From DASRSE01 sp035656655 (GTDB lineage: Bacteria; Planctomycetota; Planctomycetia; Pirellulales; DASRSE01), in the NCBI GenBank assembly GCA_035656655.1, contig DASRSE010000018.1, forward strand, positions 1 to 30,315: a stretch of DNA of 30,315 nucleotides, read 5' to 3'. This document shows positions 15,354-22,758 of the stretch, piece after piece (the first letter of the stretch is position 1; every line of letters starts with the position of its first letter). The translations under genes were made by a program, and so were the position numbers. The notes below the pieces were generated by a model. That model was given only the letters and a program-made list of their open reading frames with translations. It ran no database searches and was not told where the DNA came from.

Positions 15354-16973
15354 TTATTTCTCGCTCAACTCCCAGCCCAGATTGTATTGCTCAATCTTGT
15401 CGAAGCCCTTGCGCCCCAGCTCGCGCTCAGCGGAAATCGCCCAGGGCGTGTTCGGGTGCTCTTTGACAACCCGCTCGAGGTACATGTGGGCCTTTTTGAC
15501 CATGTTGTCGACCGCGCTGATGGAACTGGTGGTCGGGGCGGCCATGATCAGCCACTGCTTGCTGTCGGCATTTTTGAAGGCCTTGCCCTTCAGCGTGGCC
15601 ATGATGTCATCGAGGCCCTCGACGCGGGCCTTGGCCGCATAGGCGCGGCCAATGGCGAGATCGAAGTTAGCTTGCCAGCGCGGCTCTTTGATATTCTTGC
15701 GATCGGATTCGCCCGCTTGCAGCATTTGCAGCAGCCGATTGATTGGTCCGTCGATGCGGGCGGAATCTTGCTGGTTGTTCGTGATGGCCTTGTTAAAATC
15801 GGCCTCGGACCCATTCTTGAAGAAATTGTAAGACGTTCGCATGTTGAGGACATCCACGTGGCCCCCTTCGCGAGCGGCGCGGACGAGCGCGGCTTTGGCG
15901 CGATTGCCGCTCAGAATCTGTCGATACTTCTCCTCCGAAACATAATCCGGCGCGTATTTGTGAAAGTAGCTCGAATCGACCTGCACGGGCATGCTGCCGA
16001 CCATCGGGCGCTCAGCAAAAAACTGGCCGCCTGAGTTGTTGCACAGCCGGCCGATGGCAAACGGCGGAAAGCCCGTATCGGTCAGGTCGCTGTCGCTGCC
16101 ATTGCCGGGATAAGCCATGTCGATCCGCTCCCAATCGTGCGACTCGGTGACTTGCCCTTTCAGGCCGGTGGCGGCTGCTTGCGAAAAGGGAGTCGAAGCG
16201 CCGAGCGCAAACAGCGGGATGTCATCTTTTTTCAGCGCGTTCACGGCCGCATCGACATTCACGTTGTCCTTGCCCAGGTCGTCGCCTCCCTTGGTCGAGA
16301 CGAGGACCATGATCGTTTGGCACTGAAGTTTGCCGCGCAGCGCGGAGTATTCATCGACGGCCTGCTTCACCGCGCTGAAGGTGTTGGCGGCCCCCGTCGT
16401 CGGCGTCACGCCTGCCAACGCGGTCCGCGCGTCGGCCTCGCTCGAGACCGGCTCCTTCGTTAGGAATTCGGGCTTGTCGGCGTACATCACGACTGCCGTG
16501 TAGAGCGTATTCGGCCGCTTGTCGCCGACCGGACGCCCCGCGTCGCGATAGAACAGCTCGGTGGCATTCGTCGCGTCGCTGCGCACCTCCGGCCCGCTGG
16601 TCCGATCCAAGACCCAGATCACCAAGGTATTACGGACTTTGAGCGCGTCGCGTACTTCGACCGCCAAGCGGTTGACCGCCGGCACCTGGGGCATGTTTCC
16701 GCGTGCGCCGGGACGGTTGTCGTCAAACCGCGGCGACGCCGTATCGAGCGGCCTTTCGATTGCGGAAACTTCTTTCGAGAAGTTGAACTCATCCTTCTTG
16801 GGCGCGGCGACCGGTTCGACCTTGGGTTTCGCCGCGACCTGCGCCCCCGGCCGCGCCGTGACCGGAGGCCGCGTCGTGATAGGCGACCGAGCGGGCGGCC
16901 CATCGTCGCAGCCGGTCAGCAGCAAGAGAGTCAACGAATAGCCAACGGCCGCCAGCACGGGTTTGTGCCACAT
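15354..16973 (-). CDS. Lipoprotein with a von Willebrand A-like domain
   Basis: A 539-residue probable lipoprotein. A hydrophobic signal ends in the lipobox LLTGC, with Cys22 as the lipidation site. A Pro/Ala/Lys-rich linker (about 25-65) leads to an alpha/beta domain resembling vWA: strand NTLVIWVLDRTSG (Asp123), helix VNRLAVEVRDALK before it, and strand TIMVLVSTKGGDD. The canonical DxSxS metal-site motif is reduced to DRTSG, so metal binding is doubtful. The C-terminal about 200 residues are mostly helical and may be a repeat region. Role unknown; envelope attachment is inferred. AGGAA lies before the ATG. It is divergent from the FG-GAP gene, whose start lies 168 bases away. Confidence 0.75.
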   Translation of the reverse strand: MWHKPVLAAVGYSLTLLLLTGCDDGPPARSPITTRPPVTARPGAQVAAKPKVEPVAAPKKDEFNFSKEVSAIERPLDTASPRFDDNRPGARGNMPQVPAVNRLAVEVRDALKVRNTLVIWVLDRTSGPEVRSDATNATELFYRDAGRPVGDKRPNTLYTAVVMYADKPEFLTKEPVSSEADARTALAGVTPTTGAANTFSAVKQAVDEYSALRGKLQCQTIMVLVSTKGGDDLGKDNVNVDAAVNALKKDDIPLFALGASTPFSQAAATGLKGQVTESHDWERIDMAYPGNGSDSDLTDTGFPPFAIGRLCNNSGGQFFAERPMVGSMPVQVDSSYFHKYAPDYVSEEKYRQILSGNRAKAALVRAAREGGHVDVLNMRTSYNFFKNGSEADFNKAITNNQQDSARIDGPINRLLQMLQAGESDRKNIKEPRWQANFDLAIGRAYAAKARVEGLDDIMATLKGKAFKNADSKQWLIMAAPTTSSISAVDNMVKKAHMYLERVVKEHPNTPWAISAERELGRKGFDKIEQYNLGWELSEK

Positions 16974-17032
16974 TTTTCCGTTCCTCGGTTCCAGAAGCGA
17001 CTGCGGACGAGTGTCTCAGAGGCAGAAATCTT

Positions 17033-17061
17033 ATTCTACGTTCTAATCGGCCGGCCGCAAA
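17033..17061 (-). promoter_or_regulatory. Possible promoter of the vWA-like lipoprotein gene
   Basis: On the minus strand TTTGCG (17061-17056) and TAGAAT (17038-17033) are spaced by 17 bases. The -10 matches 5 of 6 and the -35 only 3 of 6. It would give a leader of about 50 bases. Confidence 0.3.
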
Positions 17062-17065
17062 GTGA

Positions 17066-17094
17066 TTGCTTATTGGGCAGGGCTAGGCGACAAT
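17066..17094 (+). promoter_or_regulatory. Possible promoter of the FG-GAP protein gene
   Basis: TTGCTT (17066-17071) and GACAAT (17089-17094) are spaced by 17 bases, a weak match. It lies back to back with the candidate promoter of the divergent gene and would give a leader of about 40 bases. Confidence 0.25.
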
Positions 17095-17141
17095 CGGGTT
17101 CTCCGCCCTGGCTCACCCTTATTCTGCTTGAGGTCTACGCG

Positions 17142-18362
17142 ATGCATTCCCGCCTTATTTCTCCGCTGGTCGCGGCCAGTTTTGCGCTCTTGTCGGCTGG
17201 TTTTTGGGCGGCTTCGGCCGTGGCGGCCGCTCCTCCCACCGAACCGACGACCAACATCACCTTTAAGAAGATTCAGCTCGACGATAAGTTCCGCAGCGAA
17301 GGCGTTTCGATTGGCGATTTTAACCACGATGGCAAGAAGGACATCTCCGCCGGGACGGTCTACTACGCCGCTCCGAATTGGCACATGGTGCCGATCGCCG
17401 AGAAGCCGATGGAGTATGACCCGCACAACTACAGCAATTCGTTTTGCAATTTTGCCGAGGACCTCAATGGCGATGGTTGGGACGACCTGATCGTCGTCGA
17501 TTTTCCCGGCCAAAACACCTGGTGGATGGAAAACCCGGGCAAGTCGGGCGGCCCTTGGACGAAGCACGTGCTCACGCCGGTGACGAACAACGAAAGCCCC
17601 TCGATGTGGCCGTTGTTCAATGACAAGCAACGGTCGCTCATTTGCGGCGTCTCGCCGGATCCGAAGAACTCCGACGGGCCCGATCGCCAGATGGCCTATC
17701 TCACCCGCAACGCGGACCCCAAGCTGCCGTGGACGATTCATCCGATCTCGGCGAAGGGCGCCCCGGCCACGACGCGCTTTTCGCATGGCGTCGGCGTGGG
17801 CGACGTGAACGCCGACGGCCGCCCTGACATTCTCTGCAAAGAGGGCTGGTGGGAAGCCCCCGAAGATCGCAATCAGGCGGAGTGGAAGTTTCACAAGGCC
17901 GACTTCGGGCCCGACTGCTCGCAAATCTATGTCTACGACGTCAATGGCGACGGCAAGCCCGACGTGATCACCGCCAGCGCCCACAATGTCGGCATCTGGT
18001 GGCACGAGCAACTCGCTGATGGCAAGTGGAAAACGCACGAAATCGACAAAAGCTTTTCGCAGACGCACGGGGTCTGCTTCGCCGACATCACGGGCAAAGG
18101 GGTTCCTTCCATTATCACGGGCAAGCGATATTGGGCGCATGGACCGGGCGGAGACACGGACCCGGGCGCCCCGGCCGTCCTTTGCTGGTTTGAACTGGTC
18201 CGTAAAAATGGCGAAGTCGAATGGGTCAAGCACCAGATCGACGACAATAGCGGCGTCGGCACCCAGTTTGAAGTCGGCGACATCAATGGCGACGGGCTGC
18301 TCGATATCGCGATTTCAAACAAAAAGGGAGTTTTCGTCTTTTTGCAAGAGCGTTCCAAGTAG
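17142..18362 (+). CDS. Secreted FG-GAP/VCBS repeat protein with calcium-binding loops
   Basis: A 406-residue exported protein. A Sec signal peptide (about 1-29, MHSRLISPLVAASFALLSAG, cleavage near AVAA) precedes a beta-propeller built of FG-GAP/VCBS-type repeats. Five loops follow the calcium-binding pattern DxNxDGxxD: DFNHDGKKD, DLNGDGWDD, DVNADGRPD, DVNGDGKPD and DINGDGLLD; a sixth, DITGKGVPS, is degenerate. Each is followed by a hydrophobic strand and often a W-W/E-N element (WWMENPG, GWWEAPED, IWWHEQL). The protein family is common in planctomycetes, with unproven roles in carbohydrate or surface binding. The ATG at 17142 is chosen because the signal peptide starts there. No ribosome binding site is obvious. 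Confidence 0.85.
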   Translation: MHSRLISPLVAASFALLSAGFWAASAVAAAPPTEPTTNITFKKIQLDDKFRSEGVSIGDFNHDGKKDISAGTVYYAAPNWHMVPIAEKPMEYDPHNYSNSFCNFAEDLNGDGWDDLIVVDFPGQNTWWMENPGKSGGPWTKHVLTPVTNNESPSMWPLFNDKQRSLICGVSPDPKNSDGPDRQMAYLTRNADPKLPWTIHPISAKGAPATTRFSHGVGVGDVNADGRPDILCKEGWWEAPEDRNQAEWKFHKADFGPDCSQIYVYDVNGDGKPDVITASAHNVGIWWHEQLADGKWKTHEIDKSFSQTHGVCFADITGKGVPSIITGKRYWAHGPGGDTDPGAPAVLCWFELVRKNGEVEWVKHQIDDNSGVGTQFEVGDINGDGLLDIAISNKKGVFVFLQERSK

Positions 18363-18754
18363 CGCAGCGGCGGAACAGCGAGTGAAATTGCAGATCTTGC
18401 CGTGTTGCGAATTGCCGCGCGCTGCTCGTCCACGCATTGTCTAGCCGCTTCTGAATAGATATGCGGCTGCGCGATCGTCCACTTTTGACTTTCTCCGGCA
18501 CGAAGGCTCTTGGACGCTACGAGTGCGCTCAGAACGCGGGTTCTGGATCCTTGAGGATGCCAAGGATGGATAGGCAAGATAATTTATAGCGGTCAAATTG
18601 CGCCGACTTTTCCGATTATTTCGACTTTAACGGAAGTTCCGATCCCGTAGTCTCCGATAATGAGGCGGACGAGAACTCGTTCTGGTCGTGATGGGTCGGT
18701 TTTGGAAGCGCGACGCCCCGCCGTCGTGGATTTTGTCTAGCAAGGATGCAGAAT
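18363..18754. other. Intergenic region with small hairpins
   Basis: No gene is seen in these 392 bases. There is a stem AGCCGC/GCGGCT (18443-18468), a tight hairpin AGAAC/GTTCT (18531-18544), and ATCCTT/AAGGAT (18547-18567), followed by an AT-rich patch (18578-18588) that could contain a promoter -10 element. None has a T-run, so no terminator is assigned. Confidence 0.4.
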
Positions 18755-20332
18755 ATGGCTCGACAGACTTTTCGCTTCGGCCGCTTGGCGGCGTTCCCTG
18801 TGCTGTTGTTGGCCGCCACGGTTCATGCCCAGGCCCCAGCCCCGTTCGATCCGTACGTGGACAATCGCGGCAACGCGCCGGTCGTTATTATTCCCGACGC
18901 TCCGCGGCAGAACGCGGGGCCGGCTCGGCCCTATAGCAGCCCGCTGGGCGATCCGGCCTATAGCCGTCCGAATCCGCCGGCGAGCCGGCCCGGCTATTAT
19001 CTGCGCAGCGCCGGCGAACCAGCGAATTCCAGCGTGCCGCGGCGCGCAGCGTATCAAGCTCCGCGCGACAACGATCGCTACGTGAAGGGGGATGCGGCGC
19101 CGCCGTACGACCCTGACACGCGCCCGGCGCGGACTCCGATCCCCGCGAACCAGCGCTATGCGGATGCGGCGGCAGCCCGCCCAAAGAACAGCGGCGCCAA
19201 TGCGAGCGGCGCGTTTCGGCGGTTCGACCTCTCGGCGGATCCCGGTTTGCGGCCCGTTCCGCACCGCGCGAATCCGAACTATCAAATGGCCCTGGCCGAC
19301 GAATCTCCTCGGCCGCAGTCGGTCTATCGTGAAGCGCCGCTCCGCACGGCACAGCGACCCAGCGGCGCGGAATTGCTTCCGCCCCCCCCAGGAGTCGTCG
19401 CGGAGCGACCGCTGCAGCCAATGCCTTCAGAAGACGTGATCGAAGAGGGGGCGCCGATGGAGGACGGCGGCGACGGAATGATGCCGGGCGAAGAAGGTTA
19501 CTACGCCGACGAATGCAACGACGACGACACCGACTATGACCCGTTTGCCGCGCTGCGACTGCTGGCGCGGTGGGCCCGCAATTTGACGTTGGATGCGGGC
19601 GTCGAAGGCTTCAAGGGGCCGATGGATGGAGGCACCTATGGGAACTTTGGCTTTCACGAAGGTGTGAATTGGGGCGTGCCGCTCTTTCCGTGGTGGGGCG
19701 TGGGCGCACAGATCGGCTTTGAAGCCGAAAACTCCGACTTTCAAGGGGGTCCGCAAGGCGACGCCTATCGCGAACAGTATTTCTTCACCGGCGGTTTGTT
19801 TCATCGGCCGGGCCCTTGCGGCGGTTTGCAGTGGGGCGTCGTGTTCGATATGCTCCGCGACGATTACTACGTCAAGAACGACCTCTCGCAGATTCGCGGC
19901 GAGTTGAGCTTCTGCGGCGCCTATCAGCATGAGTTGGGAGCGTGGGTCGCCGTCCCCTTGACGACCGATCGAGAGGTGGTGTTCAACACGTTCGACCTGA
20001 CCATGCGGCCGGTCAGCCAATACAACTTTTTCTATCGCCACCATTTCAGCGACGGTGGAAACTTTCGCCTTTGGGGCGGTTTCACCGATCGCGCCGATGG
20101 CATCTTCGGCGGCGATTTCCGCATCCCCTTGTCGAGCCACTTTGCGGTCGAGTCGACGTTCAACTATCTGATTCCACGCGAAGATTCCGTGTTGGGCTCG
20201 CGCGAAGCGTGGAACCTGGGGATGAGCCTCGTGTTCTATCCGAACGGCCGGGCGCAATGCGGCGCTCGCAGCCTGTATAACCCGGTCTTCGACGTGGCCA
20301 ACAATGGCACGCTCATCAGCGACGTGAAATAA
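18755..20332 (+). CDS. Exported proline-rich protein with barrel-like C-terminal domain
   Basis: A 525-residue protein with a Sec signal (MARQTFRFGRLAAFPVLLLAATVHA, cleaved near HAQ). Residues about 25-225 are Pro/Arg/Ala-rich and low in complexity. An acidic stretch (about 225-270, with EECN/DDDTDYDP-like sequence) leads to a C-terminal domain of about 255 residues rich in Gly, aromatic residues and alternating strands (GNFGFHEGVNWGVPL, QYFFTGGLFHR, FFYRHHF), which looks like an outer-membrane beta-barrel. It probably belongs to a planctomycete-specific family (possibly DUF6666), recalled rather than verified. The ATG at 18755 is preferred over the in-frame ATG at 18746 because AAGGA (18742-18746) is eight bases upstream. 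Confidence 0.75.
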   Translation: MARQTFRFGRLAAFPVLLLAATVHAQAPAPFDPYVDNRGNAPVVIIPDAPRQNAGPARPYSSPLGDPAYSRPNPPASRPGYYLRSAGEPANSSVPRRAAYQAPRDNDRYVKGDAAPPYDPDTRPARTPIPANQRYADAAAARPKNSGANASGAFRRFDLSADPGLRPVPHRANPNYQMALADESPRPQSVYREAPLRTAQRPSGAELLPPPPGVVAERPLQPMPSEDVIEEGAPMEDGGDGMMPGEEGYYADECNDDDTDYDPFAALRLLARWARNLTLDAGVEGFKGPMDGGTYGNFGFHEGVNWGVPLFPWWGVGAQIGFEAENSDFQGGPQGDAYREQYFFTGGLFHRPGPCGGLQWGVVFDMLRDDYYVKNDLSQIRGELSFCGAYQHELGAWVAVPLTTDREVVFNTFDLTMRPVSQYNFFYRHHFSDGGNFRLWGGFTDRADGIFGGDFRIPLSSHFAVESTFNYLIPREDSVLGSREAWNLGMSLVFYPNGRAQCGARSLYNPVFDVANNGTLISDVK

Positions 20333-20569
20333 GCCTCGACCGCGCCGCCGTGCGACCTTTCAGCACGCCGAATTCCGCGCGCTGCGGCGCGCAATCCGCC
20401 GATTCCGCGCCCGGTGCCACGCGCCGCGAAACTCCGCCAATGCCCCCCTCCGGCTGCGAACCTGCGGCTTTGGCCAAGTGTCTGTCCCCTGGCGGGCAAG
20501 ACGTGGCGAGGTCAACCTCTTTTGTTACAATGGGTTGCGCGCCAGGGCCGAGGCGCCGCGCCGCCCGAT

Positions 20570-20597
20570 TTGGCGACTTCGTGCGGCAGATTAGAAT
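20570..20597 (+). promoter_or_regulatory. Probable hflX promoter
   Basis: TTGGCG (20570-20575) and TAGAAT (20592-20597) are spaced by 16 bases, matching consensus at 4 and 5 of 6. The -35 box is identical to that of the candidate promoter at 10390. Transcription would start near 20604 and give a leader of roughly 127 bases containing the repeat array. Confidence 0.4.
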
Positions 20598-20638
20598 AAA
20601 GGCGTGGAGCGGACTTCTTGATCCGCCGACGAGCCGAA

Positions 20639-20711
20639 TTTCTGGTCCGACGACGGAGTGTGTTTCTGGTCCGATTATTGAGTGTGTTTTTTGGTCCGAT
20701 TACGGACTGCG
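20639..20711. repeat. Triplicated 24-base repeat in the hflX leader
   Basis: Copies start at 20639, 20663 and 20687 (24, 24 and 25 bases), each with the core TGGTCCGA. The third forms the hairpin GTCCG-ATTA-CGGAC and the first a shorter TCCG/CGGA stem. The array ends 19 bases before the TTG start of hflX. Confidence 0.82.
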
Positions 20712-20730
20712 TTCATCCTTCTGGAGCATC

Positions 20731-22080
20731 TTGCCGAACGTGATCGAATTAAATCGCAGCGAAGGCGTCGTCAGCGAACGCGCAATCCTGGTGGGGGTGC
20801 TCTTGGGAGCGCGGCCGGAGCACGAGCATCCGCTCGATGAACTGGATGGCTTGGCCAGCACGGCCGGCGCCGCCGTCGTCGGGCGGCTCACCCAACGGCG
20901 CGAAACGCCCGACATGACCACTTATCTCGGCAAGGGAAAAGTCGAAGAGTTGAAGCAACTGGCCGACTCGGAAGGCGCCGACGTGGTCTTGTTCGATAAC
21001 GATCTTTCGCCGGCGCAGACGCGCAACCTGGAACAGACGCTGAATGTCAAGGTGCTCGACCGGAGCGAGCTGATTCTCGACATCTTCGCGAACCGCGCGC
21101 AGACGTACGAAGCGCGACTGGCCGTGGAATTGGCTCAACTGCAATACTCGCTGCCGCGGCTGAAGCGGATGTGGACTCACTTGAGCCGCCTCAAGATGGG
21201 CATCGGCATGCGCGGGCCGGGGGAAAAGCAATTGGAAGTCGATCGGCGGCTCGTCGAAAAGCGGATTCACGACTTGCAGACCGAACTCAAAAACGTGCAA
21301 CGGCGCAAAGAACGCCAGGTCGCCGCGCGCGGAGAGACGCGCACCGTGTCGCTGGTCGGTTATACGAACGCCGGCAAGAGCACCCTCATGAACGGCTTGA
21401 CCCAAGCCGGCGTCCTCACCGAGAACAAACTGTTTGCCACGCTCGATACGCGGACGCGCAAGTGGCAATTGCCCGGCTGGGGACCGGTGCTCCTCTCCGA
21501 TACGGTCGGCTTCATCCGCGATCTGCCCCACCATCTGATTGCGAGCTTCAAAGCCACGCTTGAGGAAGCGCGGCAGGCGGATCTCTTGCTGCATGTGGCT
21601 GATGCCTCCAATCCGGCCGTTTACGAACAGATCAAGTCGGTCTACGCGGTTCTCGAAGAACTCGACATCGAGGCGAAGGACACGCTCTTGGTGCTGAACA
21701 AAATGGACGCCGTGAAGGAGCCGGGCGAACTCGATCAGCTTCAGCACCATTATCCGCACGCGCTGGCCATCAGCGCGCGGAGCGGCGGTGGCTTGTCCCA
21801 ATTGACCTCGGCCGTCAGCCAAGCCTTGACCCGCGACTTTTTAGATGTCGACGTGGAGACCGGGGTCGAGAACGGCCGACTGCTGGCCTATTTGGCGGCG
21901 CATGGAGAGGTTTTATCGAAGCGCTTCAGCGACGAGCGGGTCGTGGTGCATTGCCGCATTCCGCGGCACTATTTGGCCAAGCTGCATGAGAAAGACACGA
22001 CGATCAGCGAACATCCGGTCAATGGCCGCGCCCACGGCGAAGCGACGCTCGAGCTCTTTCCGGAAAAACATTCGGCCTGA
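20731..22080 (+). CDS. hflX: Ribosome-associated GTPase HflX
   Basis: A 449-residue HflX, a GTPase that binds 50S subunits and splits stalled or stressed ribosomes. The N-terminal HflX domain starts with SERAILVGVLLG and includes TYLGKGKVEELK and VLFDNDLSPAQTRNLE; a coiled coil with the signature MGIGMRGPGEKQLEVDRR follows. The G domain carries G1 GYTNAGKST (Gly210-Thr218), G3 DTVGFIRDLPH, and G4 NKMD. A short C-terminal domain ends the protein. Start choice: TTG 20731 with GGAG four bases upstream, or GTG 20740; the family's conserved part begins just after both. It is convergent with atpC, with only 61 bases between the stop codons. Confidence 0.93.
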   Translation: MPNVIELNRSEGVVSERAILVGVLLGARPEHEHPLDELDGLASTAGAAVVGRLTQRRETPDMTTYLGKGKVEELKQLADSEGADVVLFDNDLSPAQTRNLEQTLNVKVLDRSELILDIFANRAQTYEARLAVELAQLQYSLPRLKRMWTHLSRLKMGIGMRGPGEKQLEVDRRLVEKRIHDLQTELKNVQRRKERQVAARGETRTVSLVGYTNAGKSTLMNGLTQAGVLTENKLFATLDTRTRKWQLPGWGPVLLSDTVGFIRDLPHHLIASFKATLEEARQADLLLHVADASNPAVYEQIKSVYAVLEELDIEAKDTLLVLNKMDAVKEPGELDQLQHHYPHALAISARSGGGLSQLTSAVSQALTRDFLDVDVETGVENGRLLAYLAAHGEVLSKRFSDERVVVHCRIPRHYLAKLHEKDTTISEHPVNGRAHGEATLELFPEKHSA

Positions 22081-22141
22081 TATGCCGCGCCGCCGCGTGC
22101 CGGACGGTCCGACCACGGGCCGCAGTCGCGGTTGGGCTTGG

Positions 22142-22603
22142 CTAATGCGCCCCGGCGGTCAAACCGGCGTAGGCGTGACGCGCGACTCGGAGTTGAGCTC
22201 GAGCTTGCAATTGCAGCCGTTCACGCTGAGCCAGGAGTTCGGGCGTATTGGCGGGCATGGCGAGCGCCTCTTTGAGCAGCTCTTCGGCAACATCGGTTTC
22301 GAGCTTCACCGCCGGGACCGCTCGATTCGTCAAGATGCTAATTTCGTTGTTGAGCACCTCGACAAAGCCCCCGTCGACGTAATAGCGCACGGTCAGGTTC
22401 GCTTGCTTAATGCGCAGCTCGCCGTAGCCGAGGCGACCAATGAGCGGCGTGTGGCCAGGAGCAATGCCAATCTCGCCATCAGCCAACGGCAAGGCGACGA
22501 AGCGGGCTGCGACCTGCGCAATGGTCGCTTCCGGCGTGACCACGCTGCATAGCAGCGGCTCTTCGCTCGTCGGTTGGGCGAGATTCTCTTCGAGGTCGGC
22601 CAT
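22142..22603 (-). CDS. atpC: ATP synthase F1 epsilon subunit
   Basis: A 153-residue epsilon subunit of the F1 central stalk. The N-terminal beta-sandwich is recognisable from LLCSVVTPEATI, the ADGEIGIAPGHTPLIGRLGYGELRI stretch and YYVDGGFVEVLNNEISILT. The C-terminal helical hairpin (VAEELLKEALAM, QRERLQLQARAQLRVAR) is the element that inhibits ATP hydrolysis in many bacteria. It is the last gene of the operon, 155 bases after atpD. No ribosome binding site is evident. The N-terminus has about 15 additional residues compared with E. coli. Confidence 0.93.
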   Translation of the reverse strand: MADLEENLAQPTSEEPLLCSVVTPEATIAQVAARFVALPLADGEIGIAPGHTPLIGRLGYGELRIKQANLTVRYYVDGGFVEVLNNEISILTNRAVPAVKLETDVAEELLKEALAMPANTPELLAQRERLQLQARAQLRVARHAYAGLTAGAH

Positions 22604-22758
22604 GATGAAAAACTGGATTTGTGGAAAGGACTATTGGGCCAGCATTTCGCCGCGGTGCCCCCAAGCTCGCTGACGCTGCTCAAGCTTGGCGACGTAATGA
22701 TTAAATTTTACCAGGGCGGAAGGCCTAGGCCGGACGAAAAAACCGGTTCAAAAAACGA

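Larger units (their letters stand above)
20333..20730 (+). other. hflX upstream region
   Basis: This 398-base region has no convincing gene, although the hflX frame stays open back to 20350. That extension is Pro/Arg/Cys-rich, lies outside the conserved family and includes the repeat array, so I treat it as non-coding. Positions 20333-20565 show nothing else recognisable; the promoter and repeats are listed separately. Confidence 0.55.

Noticed and set aside
20350..20730. 127-codon N-terminal extension of HflX
   Set aside because: The extension is Pro/Arg/Cys-rich, includes the tandem repeat and a promoter-like pair, and lies before the point where the conserved HflX domain begins.
22081..22141. 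Bidirectional terminator between hflX and atpC
   Set aside because: A CGGAC/GTCCG palindrome exists, but its loop is one base and no T-run follows on either strand.
22735..22758. Terminator between atpD and atpC from the AACCGGTT palindrome flanked by T-runs
   Set aside because: The palindrome has no room for a loop and its stem would be three base pairs, so it is unlikely to terminate; atpC is probably co-transcribed.
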